Assembly (NCBI GenBank): GCA_030248065.1
Contig: JASAMV010000842.1
Span: 1 to 64,000, forward strand
Length of the DNA: 64,000 nt
Direction of reading: 5' to 3'
Source: Rhynchonema sp. JSB1_4
Lineage: Eukaryota > Nematoda > Chromadorea > Monhysterida > Xyalidae
The notes beneath the pieces are model-generated. The model had not been told where the DNA came from. It did not search any database and saw only the letters and a program-made list of their open reading frames with translations. Shown here in pieces: positions 21,201 to 32,758 of this stretch. Each line of letters begins with the position of its first letter. Position 1 is the first letter of the stretch. Both the position numbers and the translations under genes were made by a program.

Positions 21201-24200
21201 ACCGCGCAATTGATTGCGACAGCGAGGAAGGGAATTCGGGCCAATGTGCATTTGTTAACATTATTGTGTGAATAATATTTATGTTGAGCATTTTTCTGCG
21301 CAGAAAAATGCATGAAAGTGGCGAGAAAACCTTGTTCACTGATGTTTCACGCGCGAACGACTATGCTCCGTTGGTTCAATGAACATTCGCATGTCGCATG
21401 ACATTATGACACAAAAAATTAGCACAAAAATCTTTACAATATTACAAAAACGCCGACAACCAACAATATTCTGCATCGATCGAATTCACGCAGCTGCAGC
21501 TCCATGTCAATGTAACCGCGGAACAGCTTGTCTTTCGGACATTTGCCAATGGCGGTACCCTGATAAAAAAAAACAATTAAAAATGGATAAGATCGCTGAA
21601 CAAATTTGTATATTTGATGTCGATAATCCCAAAACAACAAACCATGATCTTTCTGGCGAGTTGAAGATTTTTCTGTCTGATTTCGAAATGAGCATACATG
21701 ATCCAGACCTTGGCGAACGTGAACTTCTTGTGCGGAATCAAGTCCAGACACGCTTTGTACACCTGAAACGCCAAGAAAAATAAAAACTATTTTTACTAAT
21801 ATTCTTATACTAAATTTTTTTTTGTAAATTTGTTTCGTTGATAATATGGGTGGTCATTTTTGTCGTCTGATTGTTTCACACCGTGAAGTTACACATTTTC
21901 AAATGAAATCAGACCCTTGAGTCGATATCGAACTTAGTGATCGCACCCGACTACCTGGTCACATCACATCAATGGGATCGGACACCCAGTCTGGTCTCCA
22001 GGGTTGATATCGACCCTTGCGTGCGCTGAAGACCAGTAACAAACAAGTCGAAGAATATGAATAAAAGTGAAATACCTCTCTTGCTTTGTCGACATCTTGC
22101 GCTGTGAGCTCTTCGAAAACGGCATAGTTGATCCACAAATAGATGTAGCGTCGCCATAAACGCTTCTCCTGTGACAAGAAATAGAATGTTGCTTGTTTGA
22201 AACATTATTCACCAGATAATGTCAATGTCTAATTATTTAGCGCCCATAAACTCGACGTGATCTTTATTGAGCACAGCCAACTGGTGTGTGTGTGTGTGTG
22301 AACTTGACTTCAAAATGTTCTAATATTCTGATATTAAGGCGAGTTATAGTTGTCACTTCTAATAGTTTCTGGCTTTCGATGTCCATGCGGAAAATTTGAA
22401 AAAACATGAAAATAAAAAAAACTGGAAACGGCACGTCTTTATAGGCGACCAACAATCAAATATAATTAATTCGTTGTATATAAAGTAGTTCCTGAGGCTT
22501 TAGCGGGAATGATGATGTTATCAATCCCACTCAACAATTTTGATCGCCTGGTTTTCAGCACAATAACGCCATCAATCCAACAACGAACCTGTTCGGGTGG
22601 CACGTTGGCAATGGCGCGCTCATAAACATCCCTGGTCATCTCAATATCATCGGATTCGTTCTCCAACAAACGCACATAGTCGAACCACGAATCGTAGTTG
22701 TACGGGTTCGACTTGATCTCCTGCAATTCAGGGTTAGCGAAAAAAAAATAATTTGGCTAGTAATTGTTTGTTCAAAATATTCAGTTCATTTAAATTGTGA
22801 ATAATTCACATTGTAGAGAGAGAAAATGCTAGAAAGGTGGATGTCTGACTGAAACGTTTTGAATTTCAGATGATGCTTTTAAGTGAGATAGACCTACGAC
22901 ATTGACCTTCCGGTGCACGGGCGTGCGCCGACGGCAAAATTTTAATTCTGAGGAAATTATAATTTAATCGACAAACTACATTCAAGCCCAAAAACATACT
23001 TTACACAAAAAGACAACACAAATTAATATTACCTCCTCGTATTTATGTTTTCGTTTGCTGACCACAACGGTCTCAATTCCCGCTTTCTCACCGAATTTCT
23101 TCTCGTGCACACTGTAGTGTTTGTAGACCTGCGAACAAACAAGGATTGTTGTCGGCCCTGAATATTAGTGCCGTGCGCATCAAGTAGGTTGTTTTTTATG
23201 TACAGATTTCTGTAAAACAACACAAGTATTATGGTCTCTGATCATTCGTGAATGCCTTGCTCTGCAAAGTTTTTTTTGTTTTTTTTGTTGCAACGCTGAA
23301 GTTGTTCAAGCAGATATTCATGGTTGCTGTTGTTGTTATGCAACAGATTCGTTGACCAAGAATAAAAAAGCAAAAATAATAAAATAAATAAAAACAAACA
23401 AACATCATCAGCGTGGTCCTTCGGCAAATGATCCAGCGCATATCGGTAGACGACACGAGCGCGTTCATGCTAAAAGAACATTACGTGAACTATTTTTATA
23501 TTTTTGATGTTTTTACAGACCAAATAAGAATAAAAATGTCACAAAACTCACTTCTTTTTGCGATTCCTCGAATTTGGCGAACGCAATTAATAGTTTCTCA
23601 TCGAGATTTTCTTCGCCGAAAAATTCCATCGCTCGTTCGTACACCTGTGACATAAATGAAAGTTTTGCGCATCATTTCATAAATATACGGTTTTTTTTGT
23701 TTTTAAGTTTCTACCATTTTATTTAGCTTAATCAACACAAAAGGTTTTAAAGACAAATCAATTGTAGTTTTAATTGTTGTTCGTTTCATGCACGGACGGT
23801 TGTCGCTACATATTGATGACGTGACGATCATACAGCCTGGTCACGCGCGCGTGAAGCCTCAGTCGACAAGTAACATAAAAAAATACGACGAATTCACCTT
23901 CACTTCTGAGCATAAACAGCGATATGAGACTTTTTGCGGCTCACAAAACGGTCACATGATCATTGATCAACAAGACAAATTCGATTCGATCACAATATCA
24001 TCAATCGCCGAAACGTGGATTCACTATCACTACATATATATTTGTAAATCTTTCACCTGGCTTGAGGCACGTATCAAGCTGTTCAAAACCGAAATCGGTC
24101 AAAAATTCAATTAAGCAACATCCCACAGTACCTGCCGAGCATTCTGCACAAATCCATGTCGTTCCTCAAAGCGCGCGTACCGAATCCAGTTATTCGCCTC

Positions 24201-26838
24201 GTGATGAATGTGCAGATAACGCTGCCAGATCTGACGCGCACGATCAATCTCTTTGTAGCTGAAGGGGATGAATAAATGCCAAAAAATAAATAAAATAAAA
24301 TGAAACAAATTATTATTTCAGAACGCACCGAAGCTCGAAATTGATGTAGGTCTGCCAGGCCTGCTCCGGTGGCTCCCATTCCATCCAACGCTCGAACACC
24401 TGTTCACAAAATATAACGTGAAGATTTGCCGAACAGAAATTTCGTAGTGAGTGCCTGACATTCGCTTTTGCACTTGGGTCGATTCAAAGTTTACTGACAC
24501 CGACGCCGCTGATTTCGACTATCACATGGTGTCACATAAAAATAGTTCAGCTAAAAAAGCAGTGCGACGATGAGCTCACAGTTGATAGGACAGAAAACAA
24601 CAGAATAAAACTTTGTCCAACTTCCAAGTCCGTGACACCTCATATCCTATCTACAAGCACAAAATTAACAAAAAATTTCTAAAAAAACGTTAAACTTATG
24701 AATCCACCGACCTGCCGAGCGCCGGGTACATTGCCCAGCATCTCCTCCATGTATGTATATTTTAACCAGAATTGATTGGCTCGAGGCAGGATTGTAACCG
24801 CTCGATCCCAGATGTTACGAGCGTGGTTAACCTGCCGGTTTCTGGAATTGAAAAAATGTAATTGAAAAAAAACGGTGCGTTTTTTTGCCGGTTTCTGGAA
24901 TTGGAAAAATGGAATTGAATACAAAACGGTTGCGTTTTTTTTTCAACGAAGGTGACATTTGGGGAGATTTCGGAAACCTTAATTTTTTGGTGCCAGAATC
25001 GACCTGTGATCCGCCCATTTTCGTTCACTACATCAAAATATACTCCCAAACATGGCGGGAAATCAGGCACCAAACCACAGTTTCTATGACTGCACAACAC
25101 ACAGGTGGAGTCACTATAAGCAAGCCGAACTGTATGTTGCACCCAACACGCACCGCATTTCCATTTCGGCATACTGCAGCCACAGTGTAATGTTGCGATG
25201 GTCACAATCAATTGCTCGCTCAAAGATTGATCGTGCGCGTTGAACCTCCTAGAATGGAACATCTTTTGTGGCTGACCTTTGTTTCATGACTTTGTTGATA
25301 TCTCACCTGACCCGGTTGTCTACGCATTTAGATATCACCACCTGGCATCTCAAACTTCTGCTCCACGCAAACTTGAAACAAGACATATTCCAAAAAAAAT
25401 CGGTCGGGATTGGAAGTTTTTCACATTTTCTGTCAAGAAAAAAACACTTAAACCAAAGCGCACCTGTTGTGATTCCTCCCATTTCGCGTACTTGACCCAA
25501 TTGGCCAGCTGCATGCGATTCTTCCGTATCCCATCCTCAAACTCTTGTCGTCGTTTGCGACGATACTGGGCGAGTTCTGCAAACACGAGCTTGGTTAGTG
25601 TCACTGTTTGTTGCACGTGACCAAAAAGATTTATCCGCATCCGAAGATTAAAAAAATAACCGGCTACCGGAACGAGCAAGACAACATGCGCTTGATGAAT
25701 GGTCGTGCACATGGTAGTACTGCTTTGCTTATGTTTGGTAACATTTAGCTTAGTTTTTATGTGAATTACAAACGGACCACGAACATCAGAGATAAAACTG
25801 CAAAGTATGGTTTCAAAATGTTTGGACTTCTTCCCTGCGTGCGTGTGACCATGTACTAATTAGCTTCCAATCTATTTTCACCCAGAAAAAGTTTTCAAAA
25901 AAACAAATATCCGTTCTGGATCTAAAATCAATCCCACCTTCCGGATCAATGATGTGCTGTTTCGGTGGCGGCGGCACGATCTCCAACTCTCGTTCTTTGG
26001 CTTCACGCAACAATTGCTCGGCGGTGATTTGCACCTGAATTTTGCTCCTGTCACCGGGGAAGGCAAAGGTTCTGCACATGATCACTTCGCAAATCGCATC
26101 TTTAACTGATATGTGTGTGTGGGTGTATGTGCCGGCAGACCGGCAGGCGCAGGCTTAGGTACGAAACGGAACTCAAAGGCGGGCGGCGGGGAATTAGTGC
26201 TTTTTTACTAAATTTGGGAGCCATGGCGCCTAAAAATTAAAATCTGACACATAGATTTTTTTGAGTTCAGGTGCCAGTGGCAAGTGGAACTAATGCTTCT
26301 TAGTGGTTTTGGCCCCAATTTATGTACCAGACCAGAACGTTTTTTGTCACCAAATGGATCTCATGTGCTTGCTTGCTATGCTTCAAGCCTCCCTGAACCC
26401 CCCAGGGTGAGTTTTACGACGGCAGCTGCTTGGCTTTCACTGTGCTTAACCACAGGGTCGCGAGCACTTAACCAGCCCCCGCAGTGCCCAAAAACGATTG
26501 CTCTTGATAGAAAACTGTTTGCTTAGCATGGAATTTGGTCTGTGTTGGCAGAATCGCGTTCAATTTCAGCGGATTTGACCGAGAAAATCAAGATTTTTGT
26601 GTCAAACCCGGTGCTGTCGGGCCGGGCCGGGCACGCAGGTCGACATTCCGGAAAGTCGGTCGGCCAGGCCGTTCGGGCCTGGATGGCTCGGCCCAGGCCG
26701 GCCCGGGCCGGACCTGCCCGATTCCCACCTCCGATCGTCTGGTCTGACACCAACCTGGGCTGGAGCCTTGTTGCGAACTTTCGCAGCCTTTTTCGGCAGC
26801 CTCAGCGGCTGTTTGCCTTCGATGCTGTCGTCATCCAT
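18300..26838 (-). CDS. CRNKL1: Crooked-neck-like splicing factor (CRNKL1/Clf1/Syf3), 22 exons
   Basis: Scaffold of the Prp19-associated (NineTeen) complex, needed for spliceosome activation in the nucleus. Exons: 26838-26755, 26034-25938, 25576-25464, 25248-25154, 24841-24712, 24399-24329, 24258-24132, 23644-23552, 23469-23404, 23128-23033, 22720-22589, 22168-22076, 21762-21643, 21559-21465, 20950-20806, 20459-20358, 20012-19936, 19615-19537, 19447-19367, 19104-19041, 18935-18726, 18460-18300. All phases join into 776 residues. Seen directly: the N-terminal [18 protein letters not shown] block, then HAT repeats with typical W..Y..FE and ARxIxxRA patterns ([46 protein letters not shown]), then [12 protein letters not shown] near the C terminus. 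The last two exons encode an acidic Ser-rich tail ending in a basic [12 protein letters not shown], longer than I recall for other animals. It appears intact. Confidence 0.97.
20645..20735. repeat. Interspersed repeat 'S1' in CRNKL1 intron 15
   Basis: About 90 bp similar to 37040-37128 and 32592-32690. Shared blocks are CGTTTTCACAGACG, AAGCCTCGTCG(G/T)TGCGAACAC and TCTGGCCA..TTGACCTCCAA. Shorter pieces lie near 13965 and 35610. Origin unknown; there are no inverted ends. Confidence 0.6.
20985..21244. mobile_element. 260-bp MITE in CRNKL1 intron 14
   Basis: Inverted ends of about 46-50 bp: TTGGACCGAATTCCC...CAATTGCGCGGTGCAATTG on the left, mirrored by CAATTGCACCGCGCAATTG...GGGAATTCGG on the right. 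Non-coding and wholly inside the intron. Confidence 0.75.
24836..24942. repeat. Tandem duplication covering the exon 5 splice acceptor of CRNKL1
   Basis: CCGGTTTCTGGAATTG and the following A-rich 35 bp occur twice in a row (24836-24889 and 24890-24942). On the minus strand each copy reads CAATTCCAG/AAACCGG, so the true acceptor before exon 5 (24841) has an identical decoy about 53 bp upstream. Confidence 0.75.
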
Positions 26839-27392
26839 CGTTGGTCACTCAGCGAAAGACAAAGCGAGCGAATCAACTGATCTGAAAAGCTTGAGCTCGT
26901 GGTCATGTACTTTATCATCTACACAAGCCCCAAACGCAACCACCAGTCGCCTCAATTATAGTTGCGGATGAAAAACACGTTTTTTTGTCAAAAAACGGTT
27001 TGACAAAACCGTTTTTGCAAACCGTTTTTTGACAAAAAAACGTGTTTTTCGGTTTTCTTCCGACAGCTTCTGGGGGGTGGAAAAACGAAAAAAACGAAGA
27101 AAGCCGCTTGTTGCCCCTCCGGATCAGGAACTACACTGCGCCCAGCCCATGGATTTTTTTTAACCAAATTTAGTAGCTTTTTAGCTACTAAATTTTTTTG
27201 AAAAGCTAGTAAATTTTCAAATTTAGTAACGTAAAAGCTACTAAATTCTTATATTTGGGCCAAAAAAGCTAGTAAATTGGCATTTCAGCAGAAAAAAGCT
27301 ACTAAATTTTTCACTTTCCTAGCTTTATGCTACTAGCCCATTTTGAAAAAATAAACCCTGGCCCAGCCCTACAGTGAAAATCTAATTACAAG
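26839..27392. promoter_or_regulatory. Upstream region of CRNKL1 with a perfect 33-bp hairpin
   Basis: The region begins directly at the CRNKL1 start codon (minus strand). 26970-27002 and 27018-27050 are exact inverted repeats of 33 bp around a 15-bp loop, rich in AAAACG. 27060-27136 ends in CAGGAACTACACTG, a lone hAT family A right terminus. 27150-27345 is AT-rich with repeated TTAGTAGCT/AGCTACTAAA motifs. A promoter is expected here, but no core element is clear. Confidence 0.6.
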
Positions 27393-28648
27393 CAGTGTAG
27401 TTCCTGGGGGGGAGGGGGCCCCCCCCTAAGGTACACTAACCGCCGCGACCAAGGTACACTAGTACACTAACCGCCGCGCCAGGTACACTAACCGCCTCAA
27501 TTTTTGCCTAAAATCGGCATTTTTAGGCCTAAAATGGCCATTTTTAAGCCTAAAATGGGTGATTTTTAGGTCAATGATGTCAAAAGTCGCCAAAATACCC
27601 TTTTTATGGAGATTTTTTTCCCAAAAGGGGTAAAAATCGGTCAAATTTTCTACCTCAAAAAGTGACTTTTTCCTGGATTTGGGTCTTCCCCCCCCTTCCC
27701 CCCCAGGGAGGTACACTAACCGCCGCACGGAAAAAAGGGGTAGGTACACTAACCGCCGCGCCGGACCAGGAACTACACCAGTGTAGGGCCTGGGGGGGGG
27801 GGGGGTCCCCCCCCCCCTAAGGTACACTAACCGCCGCGACCGCGACCAAGGTACACTAGTACACTAACCGCCGCGCCAGGTACACTAACCGCCTCAATTT
27901 TTGCCCAAAATATGCATTTTTAGGCCTAAAATGGACATTTTTAGGCCTAAAATGGGTGATTTTTAGGTCGATGTTGTCAAAAGTCGCCAGAATACCCTTT
28001 TTATAGAGAATTTTTTTCAAAAAGGGCTATACTGTCATAAAGAACCGTTCTTTATTTTTCGTGGAAAAAAAACGGTTTTTTTTCCGAAAAAAAACCGTTT
28101 TTTTTCCAAATACTTTTCCAGTACTTAAGAACGTAATTTCGAAAAATATAACAATTTCAGTGCAAAATTTGTTCGAAGTGACGGGAGTGCTCTTGAAGAG
28201 TGTTGAAGCCAGTCGAAAACACTTGGTTTACACGCTTTTTGGGCCGGTTAATTTTTGTGCTCGAGCCAATTTTTCACTGAAATCGAAAAACTCATCAGTT
28301 TTGCATTACAATTTTTTGGAAAAATTGGAATAAAGTACCGATATTTTTCCGATCAAAAACCGAAAAGGTACCCACGGAAAAATAAATGGAAAAGTATTCG
28401 GGTCTCGGAAAAAAAACGGTTTTTTTTCGGTTTTTTTTCCGGAAAAAAAACCGGTTTTTTTTCCGCCTGCCAGTATAAAAAGGGCCAAAAATCGGTCAAA
28501 TGTTCTACCTCAAAAAGTGACTTTTTCGTGAATTTGGGTCTTCCCCCCCTTCCCCCCCCCAGGGAGGTACACTAACCGCCGCACGGAAAAAAGGGGTAGG
28601 TACACTAACCGCCGCGCCGGACCAGGAACTACACTGTGAACTACACTG
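27393..28648. mobile_element. Composite of hAT-like family A MITEs in a LINE remnant
   Basis: The whole block is flanked by ATTACAAG (27385-27392 and 28649-28656). It holds one family A copy (27393 to about 27778) joined to a second (27779-28636), plus a stray right end TGAACTACACTG. The second copy contains another insertion at 28028-28477. The flanking DNA (28657-28943) is a LINE 3' tail. Confidence 0.85.
28028..28477. mobile_element. hAT-like element with TATACTG termini, nested
   Basis: Ends TATACTGTCA and TGCCAGTATA, with flanking AAAAGGGC on both sides (28020-28027, 28478-28485). The family A sequence around it is otherwise continuous. The ends carry long inverted runs of AAAAACCG/CGGTTTTT. 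Confidence 0.82.
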
Positions 28649-28656
28649 ATTACAAG

Positions 28657-28946
28657 GGGCTCTGCTCTAATTCACTCACCCAATTTTGGGGCTGTATTAC
28701 GGGAGGCTGGGGGTGGGGGGCTCTATTCCGTTGCTGAGTTTGCCGTTTTTGTGTGTTGGTTGCGCTAGTTTGTCTCGTTTGGTTGGTCCTGGTCGTCGAA
28801 TCTCACCGGTGCGTTTCCATTGTCGTTTGTTCATTCATGTTCACATTCTTTGTTATTAACAGTTTTATTTTAAGGGTTTTTCCGGATCTTGTGAAGGTCT
28901 TCGCGTAAGCTTGCAGATAAAATTTGAATTTGAATTTGAATTCTGG
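28657..28946 (+). pseudogene. LINE 3' tail fragment
   Basis: Matches the 3' UTR of the dead LINE at 5761-5985, including TTTCTCCGGATCTTGTG, GTCTT(T/C)GCG and GCAGATAAAATTT, and ends with the simple tail TTTGAATTTGAATTTGAATT. No coding part is preserved. Confidence 0.7.
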
Positions 28947-29160
28947 GAGGCTGCGTTTACGGTTTTACGGTTTTTAGCCATCGTTTTTGTTCAGGCTTAG
29001 GCTTAGGCTTCTTCGGCTTCGGCTTAAACGTAATCTGAAGCGGCTGGCCTCAAAACGCCGTTTTCTGCCTTTTATAGGCGTGGATGATTTTCCAAAGATT
29101 TTTAACTCCTCTTCGGATTGGCTCATCAACTTTCAACTTCAACTGCTGCAATGCAACCAG

Positions 29161-30011
29161 CAGTGTAGTTCCTGGTCCGGCGCGGCGGTTAGTGTACCTA
29201 CCGCTTTTTTCCGTGCGGCGGTTAGTGTACCTCCCTGGGGGGAAGGGGTGGGAAGACCCAAATTCACGAAAAAGTCACTTTTTGAGGTAGAAAATTTGAC
29301 CGATTTTTGGCCCTTTTTGAAAAAAATTCTCTATAAAAAGGGTATTCTGGCGACTTTTGACAACATCGACCTAAAAATGCATATTTTGGGCAAAAATTGA
29401 GGCGGTTAGTGTACCTGGCGCGGCGGTTAGTGTACTAGTGTACCTTGGTCGCGGCGGTTAGTGTACCTTAGGGGGGGAGGGGCAGTGTAGTACTTGGTCA
29501 GGGTGTTGACGATAGATAGATTGGGACCCGAAATGTGTTGACGATAGATAGATGACCCAAGTCCGAAATCTGGGGGGGGGGGTCGACCCAAACTTGTTGA
29601 CGATAGATAGATGGTGGGGGGGGGGGTCGCCAAAAATCAAGGTATAGTATTGTGCATTAAGTAGGTAATAATGTGTAAATATTAATGGAAATGTATATGG
29701 ATGTACTAAATCCGCGCGTAGCGCGCGATTTTTTGCCTATTTGGGACAAAAATACCGATTTTGAGCCATTTTGAGGCAAGAATACCCATTTTGGGGTCGA
29801 AATGTGTTGACGATAGATAGATTGTTTCCAGAATTTGTTGACGATAGATAGATTTGCCCATAAGTGTTGACGATAGATAGATGAAATCAAAAAGTGTTGA
29901 CGATAGATAGATGAATTTGGGGGGGGGGGACCCCCCCCCACCCCCCCCCCCCCCAAGTACTACCCTGGGGAGGGGCAACCCCCCCCCCCCCCCCCCCCAG
30001 GAACTACACTG
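29161..30011. mobile_element. hAT-like MITE, family A, with nested family D element
   Basis: Terminal CAGTGTAGTTCCTGG and CCAGGAACTACACTG, perfect duplication GCAACCAG (29153-29160, 30012-30019). The left 320 bp is family A in reverse orientation; a family D element occupies 29483-29967. Confidence 0.9.
29483..29967. mobile_element. hAT-like MITE, family D, nested
   Basis: Ends CAGTGTAGTACTTGG and CCAAGTACTACCCTG, perfect 8-bp duplication GGGAGGGG (29475-29482, 29968-29975). It has seven copies of GTTGACGATAGATAGAT as subterminal repeats, three near the left end and four near the right, and a GC hairpin (CGCGCGTAGCGCGCG) in the core at about 29712. Confidence 0.9.
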
Positions 30012-30722
30012 GCAACCAGACAACCAGAGCCAAGCCCAAGCCTGGGCCTCTAAGATAAAGGAAAGTCAAATTTCGGGCGGTCTTAGGATTTCAAAGTTCC
30101 CCCACCAAAAGTCTTAAGGTTTCCCAAAAGGCCAACCGAACGACGAATAAAAAACGAAACGGAAACGAAAACCTAAAAAAATTAAAATTGAAAAAAGAAA
30201 TCGAAAAAGAAAGAACACGAGTGGTCAAAGTCGAGATTCAGTTCGCTCGCTAACTGTAAATTCCAGGGACAATTTCTGTTCGTTTCCTGCCCCACCCATC
30301 AACCCTGGTTGTGACCTTTAATTTTATTTGCCATAATATTTAGGGACCGAGCGCCATCATCGTGACATCTGGATCGATGATGCTGCTTCTTCAGCTTATT
30401 TGCTACTTCTGAAATTGTCTCAATTAAATTGTGCTATCATCAAAACAGTTGTAGGTTTTGGACTTCGGTTTCATATTTTTATTCAATCACTATCAAGAAA
30501 AACTATCACTTCTTGGAATTAGATATCTGTACAACAATTCAGCTTCCATCACGCTGCAATTCGGTCCAGATATTTTCATACGGCTCCGTCCATTTCATTG
30601 TTTTGTTATGTCGACGGTGTAGCTCATCGAATTTCGCCTGTGTACTCGTCCAGCAAGCATCCTCAGCGCGATGCGTCACCGTTTCCGATACGTTCGTACA
30701 CTGGCGGATCTGAATGTCAAAC

Positions 30723-30912
30723 TATGGCCAAACTACGCCGACACGAGCCCGATTTCGGAGGTGGTATGGTTACAAAACGAATGGAAAGAGAAAATCGTCA
30801 TGCACGACGTTGTATTCTGGAACGTGTAACATTTCCCAAATCAGAAGCCACATAAATGTTTCACTAATCTGCCACCTCCGAAATCGGGCTCGTGTTGGCG
30901 TGGTGTTGCTAT
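30723..30912. mobile_element. Mariner-like MITE M1, degraded copy 4
   Basis: Carries ACACGAGCCCGATTTCG...CGAAATCGGGCTCGTGTTGGCG and the core GTAACATTTCCCAAATCAG, but the outermost AAGGCAAAC ends are mutated. Boundaries approximate. Confidence 0.65.
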
Positions 30913-32591
30913 AATAAGTGCATAATTTCTTGGATAATATTCATTGACTCAAACTACAGGTCATGATCCATAACTGTGGTCACGTGCGCAACACATAACG
31001 AATAAGAGGTTTTTGTGATCATACCCAATCCAAGTCAATTTGTTGCGCATCGAACGAGTCTTTGGAAAATTCCGCTTTCAGCACTGCATGCGCGATATCC
31101 ATTTGATGCACTGTTGCATTGAAAGACAAGTAAGCGTGTGACGTGAATCTGCAGAAAATCATCTAATGGGGAATACACTAGTAGAATTTCTCAAAAAGAA
31201 TCGATCTAAAGCTCCGTTGGAGTCGCCTTGCCGGATCAGGGCCTACAGTGTAGAGGGTACCCAGTTTCATAAACATAAATTTCTTTTCTTTTTGTTCTGA
31301 ACCTCCAGCCCCAAAGCGGCCAACAAACCCATCCAATTTTTTCGGCATTTTAGTGTTGAATATGACTGTTTGCCTCACCATGCAAATGCAGTCCATGTGG
31401 TCGGGATCTCAAAATCATAAATAGCCTTGTACTGGTGTGGACCAACTTGCTCAACGTGTTGTCATAGGTGCGTGTTGCTGAAGCGGGTTGTGTTTGTTCC
31501 AGCGACTTTCGATTCACTCTGATGTGATACATGATCGTGCCGTGATGTTTCAAATTCAGATGCGTAATTGATTTTCCCTCGACGGTTGTGAGTGAATGGA
31601 TTTGGACCGTTCGAATGTGCTCCGGTCGTCCAATAGCTTTGGGTTCTGGAAAACTTGAAGTTTACTTTGTACAGCCATGGCAAATCCATCGTGAAAAATG
31701 TATTGCACGTGCTCCTGTGAATTGTGCAACGCATGGTGACAATTCAGTATTTACTGCACATTACGACTGTACTTTGCTATGTACATCGCGAAGCTGTAAT
31801 TTCAATTCACGTTAGACTTTCATGTTTTTCTAACAGGATTTGCCACATTGCCTACGGGCGTGTGCATTCACCTGGCACTGGAGGTGCAAAAACTTAAACA
31901 AAAAAAATGAAAATAAAATAAAATAAAAATGGTTTTGTCTGCCCGGCCTCCTGTTTCACAGCCCAGGAACAGGTGAGCCGGAGCACCGTCAGTGCCAGAG
32001 TATCAAAATGGACACGCACTCGCGTCACTCCCACACACACTCACGCACGAGCTGGGATTTGGCTAGGTATTTTTTTCAATACATAACTATTCAACAGCAC
32101 TGAGTTCAAGCCCTGTTAAAAATATTTCCAACCCAAACTGTAAACTATGGCGTTCGTTGAATAACGATCCCAGAAGGACATGTACTCATATGCAGTGGTT
32201 TTTAAAAAAAAAATTTTTTTATTAAAAAAATTTAAAAAAAAAATTCGTTCCAAAAGTTAAAAAAAACTAGTCGCACATCGACAACACCAGTCGTCGCGCT
32301 CCACTTAGGGCTGCTTTGGTCTGTGGTAGGTTGCGTGGAGGACCAAAGTTGACGACTTTCGTTAACGACTAAACAATTGGCGGATCGAGAAAGCCGACCT
32401 TGTAGGAACACACATCGGACGCGATCGAACAAACGGAACATGCCCTCAACGGCGGTCGGGTGGTCGCTGTGGTCAGTGGTGCATCGCTGGTTTTCGATCA
32501 TCGCACCACCTGCGTATGAAACATCAATTTTCGATGCAAGCGCTTCTACAACAATATCACGTCAAAGCGAATGTACTGAGTGCAGTAATGT

Positions 32592-32690
32592 TGGTCTGTT
32601 TCGCCCTGCTTTCGCAGACAGACCCAGGCGCCAGGGCTCGTCAGTGCGCGAACGCCTCTGGCAAATTTGCCTCCAAAGGCATGTTTGGTC
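32592..32690. repeat. Interspersed repeat S1, copy 2
   Basis: Similar to 37040-37128: CGCCCTGCTTTCGCAGACAG, CAGGGCTCGTC, GCGCGAACGCCTCTGGC and TTGCCTCCAAAGG. More divergent than the other two. Confidence 0.5.
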
Positions 32691-32758
32691 GCCTGTTTCT
32701 GTGTTTGCAATAGCACTACCTACCGATGTTTACCGCCCAGAGCTGCAAAAACTGTGTT

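Larger units (their letters stand above)
30020..32758. other. Mostly unrecognised stretch downstream of the GT92 gene
   Basis: Apart from the degraded M1 MITE at about 30723-30912, the hAT-like left end CAGTGGTTTTTAAAAAA at 32196 and the S1 repeat at 32592-32690, I see no supported feature. Open frames of up to 90 codons show no family motif. Confidence 0.4.
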
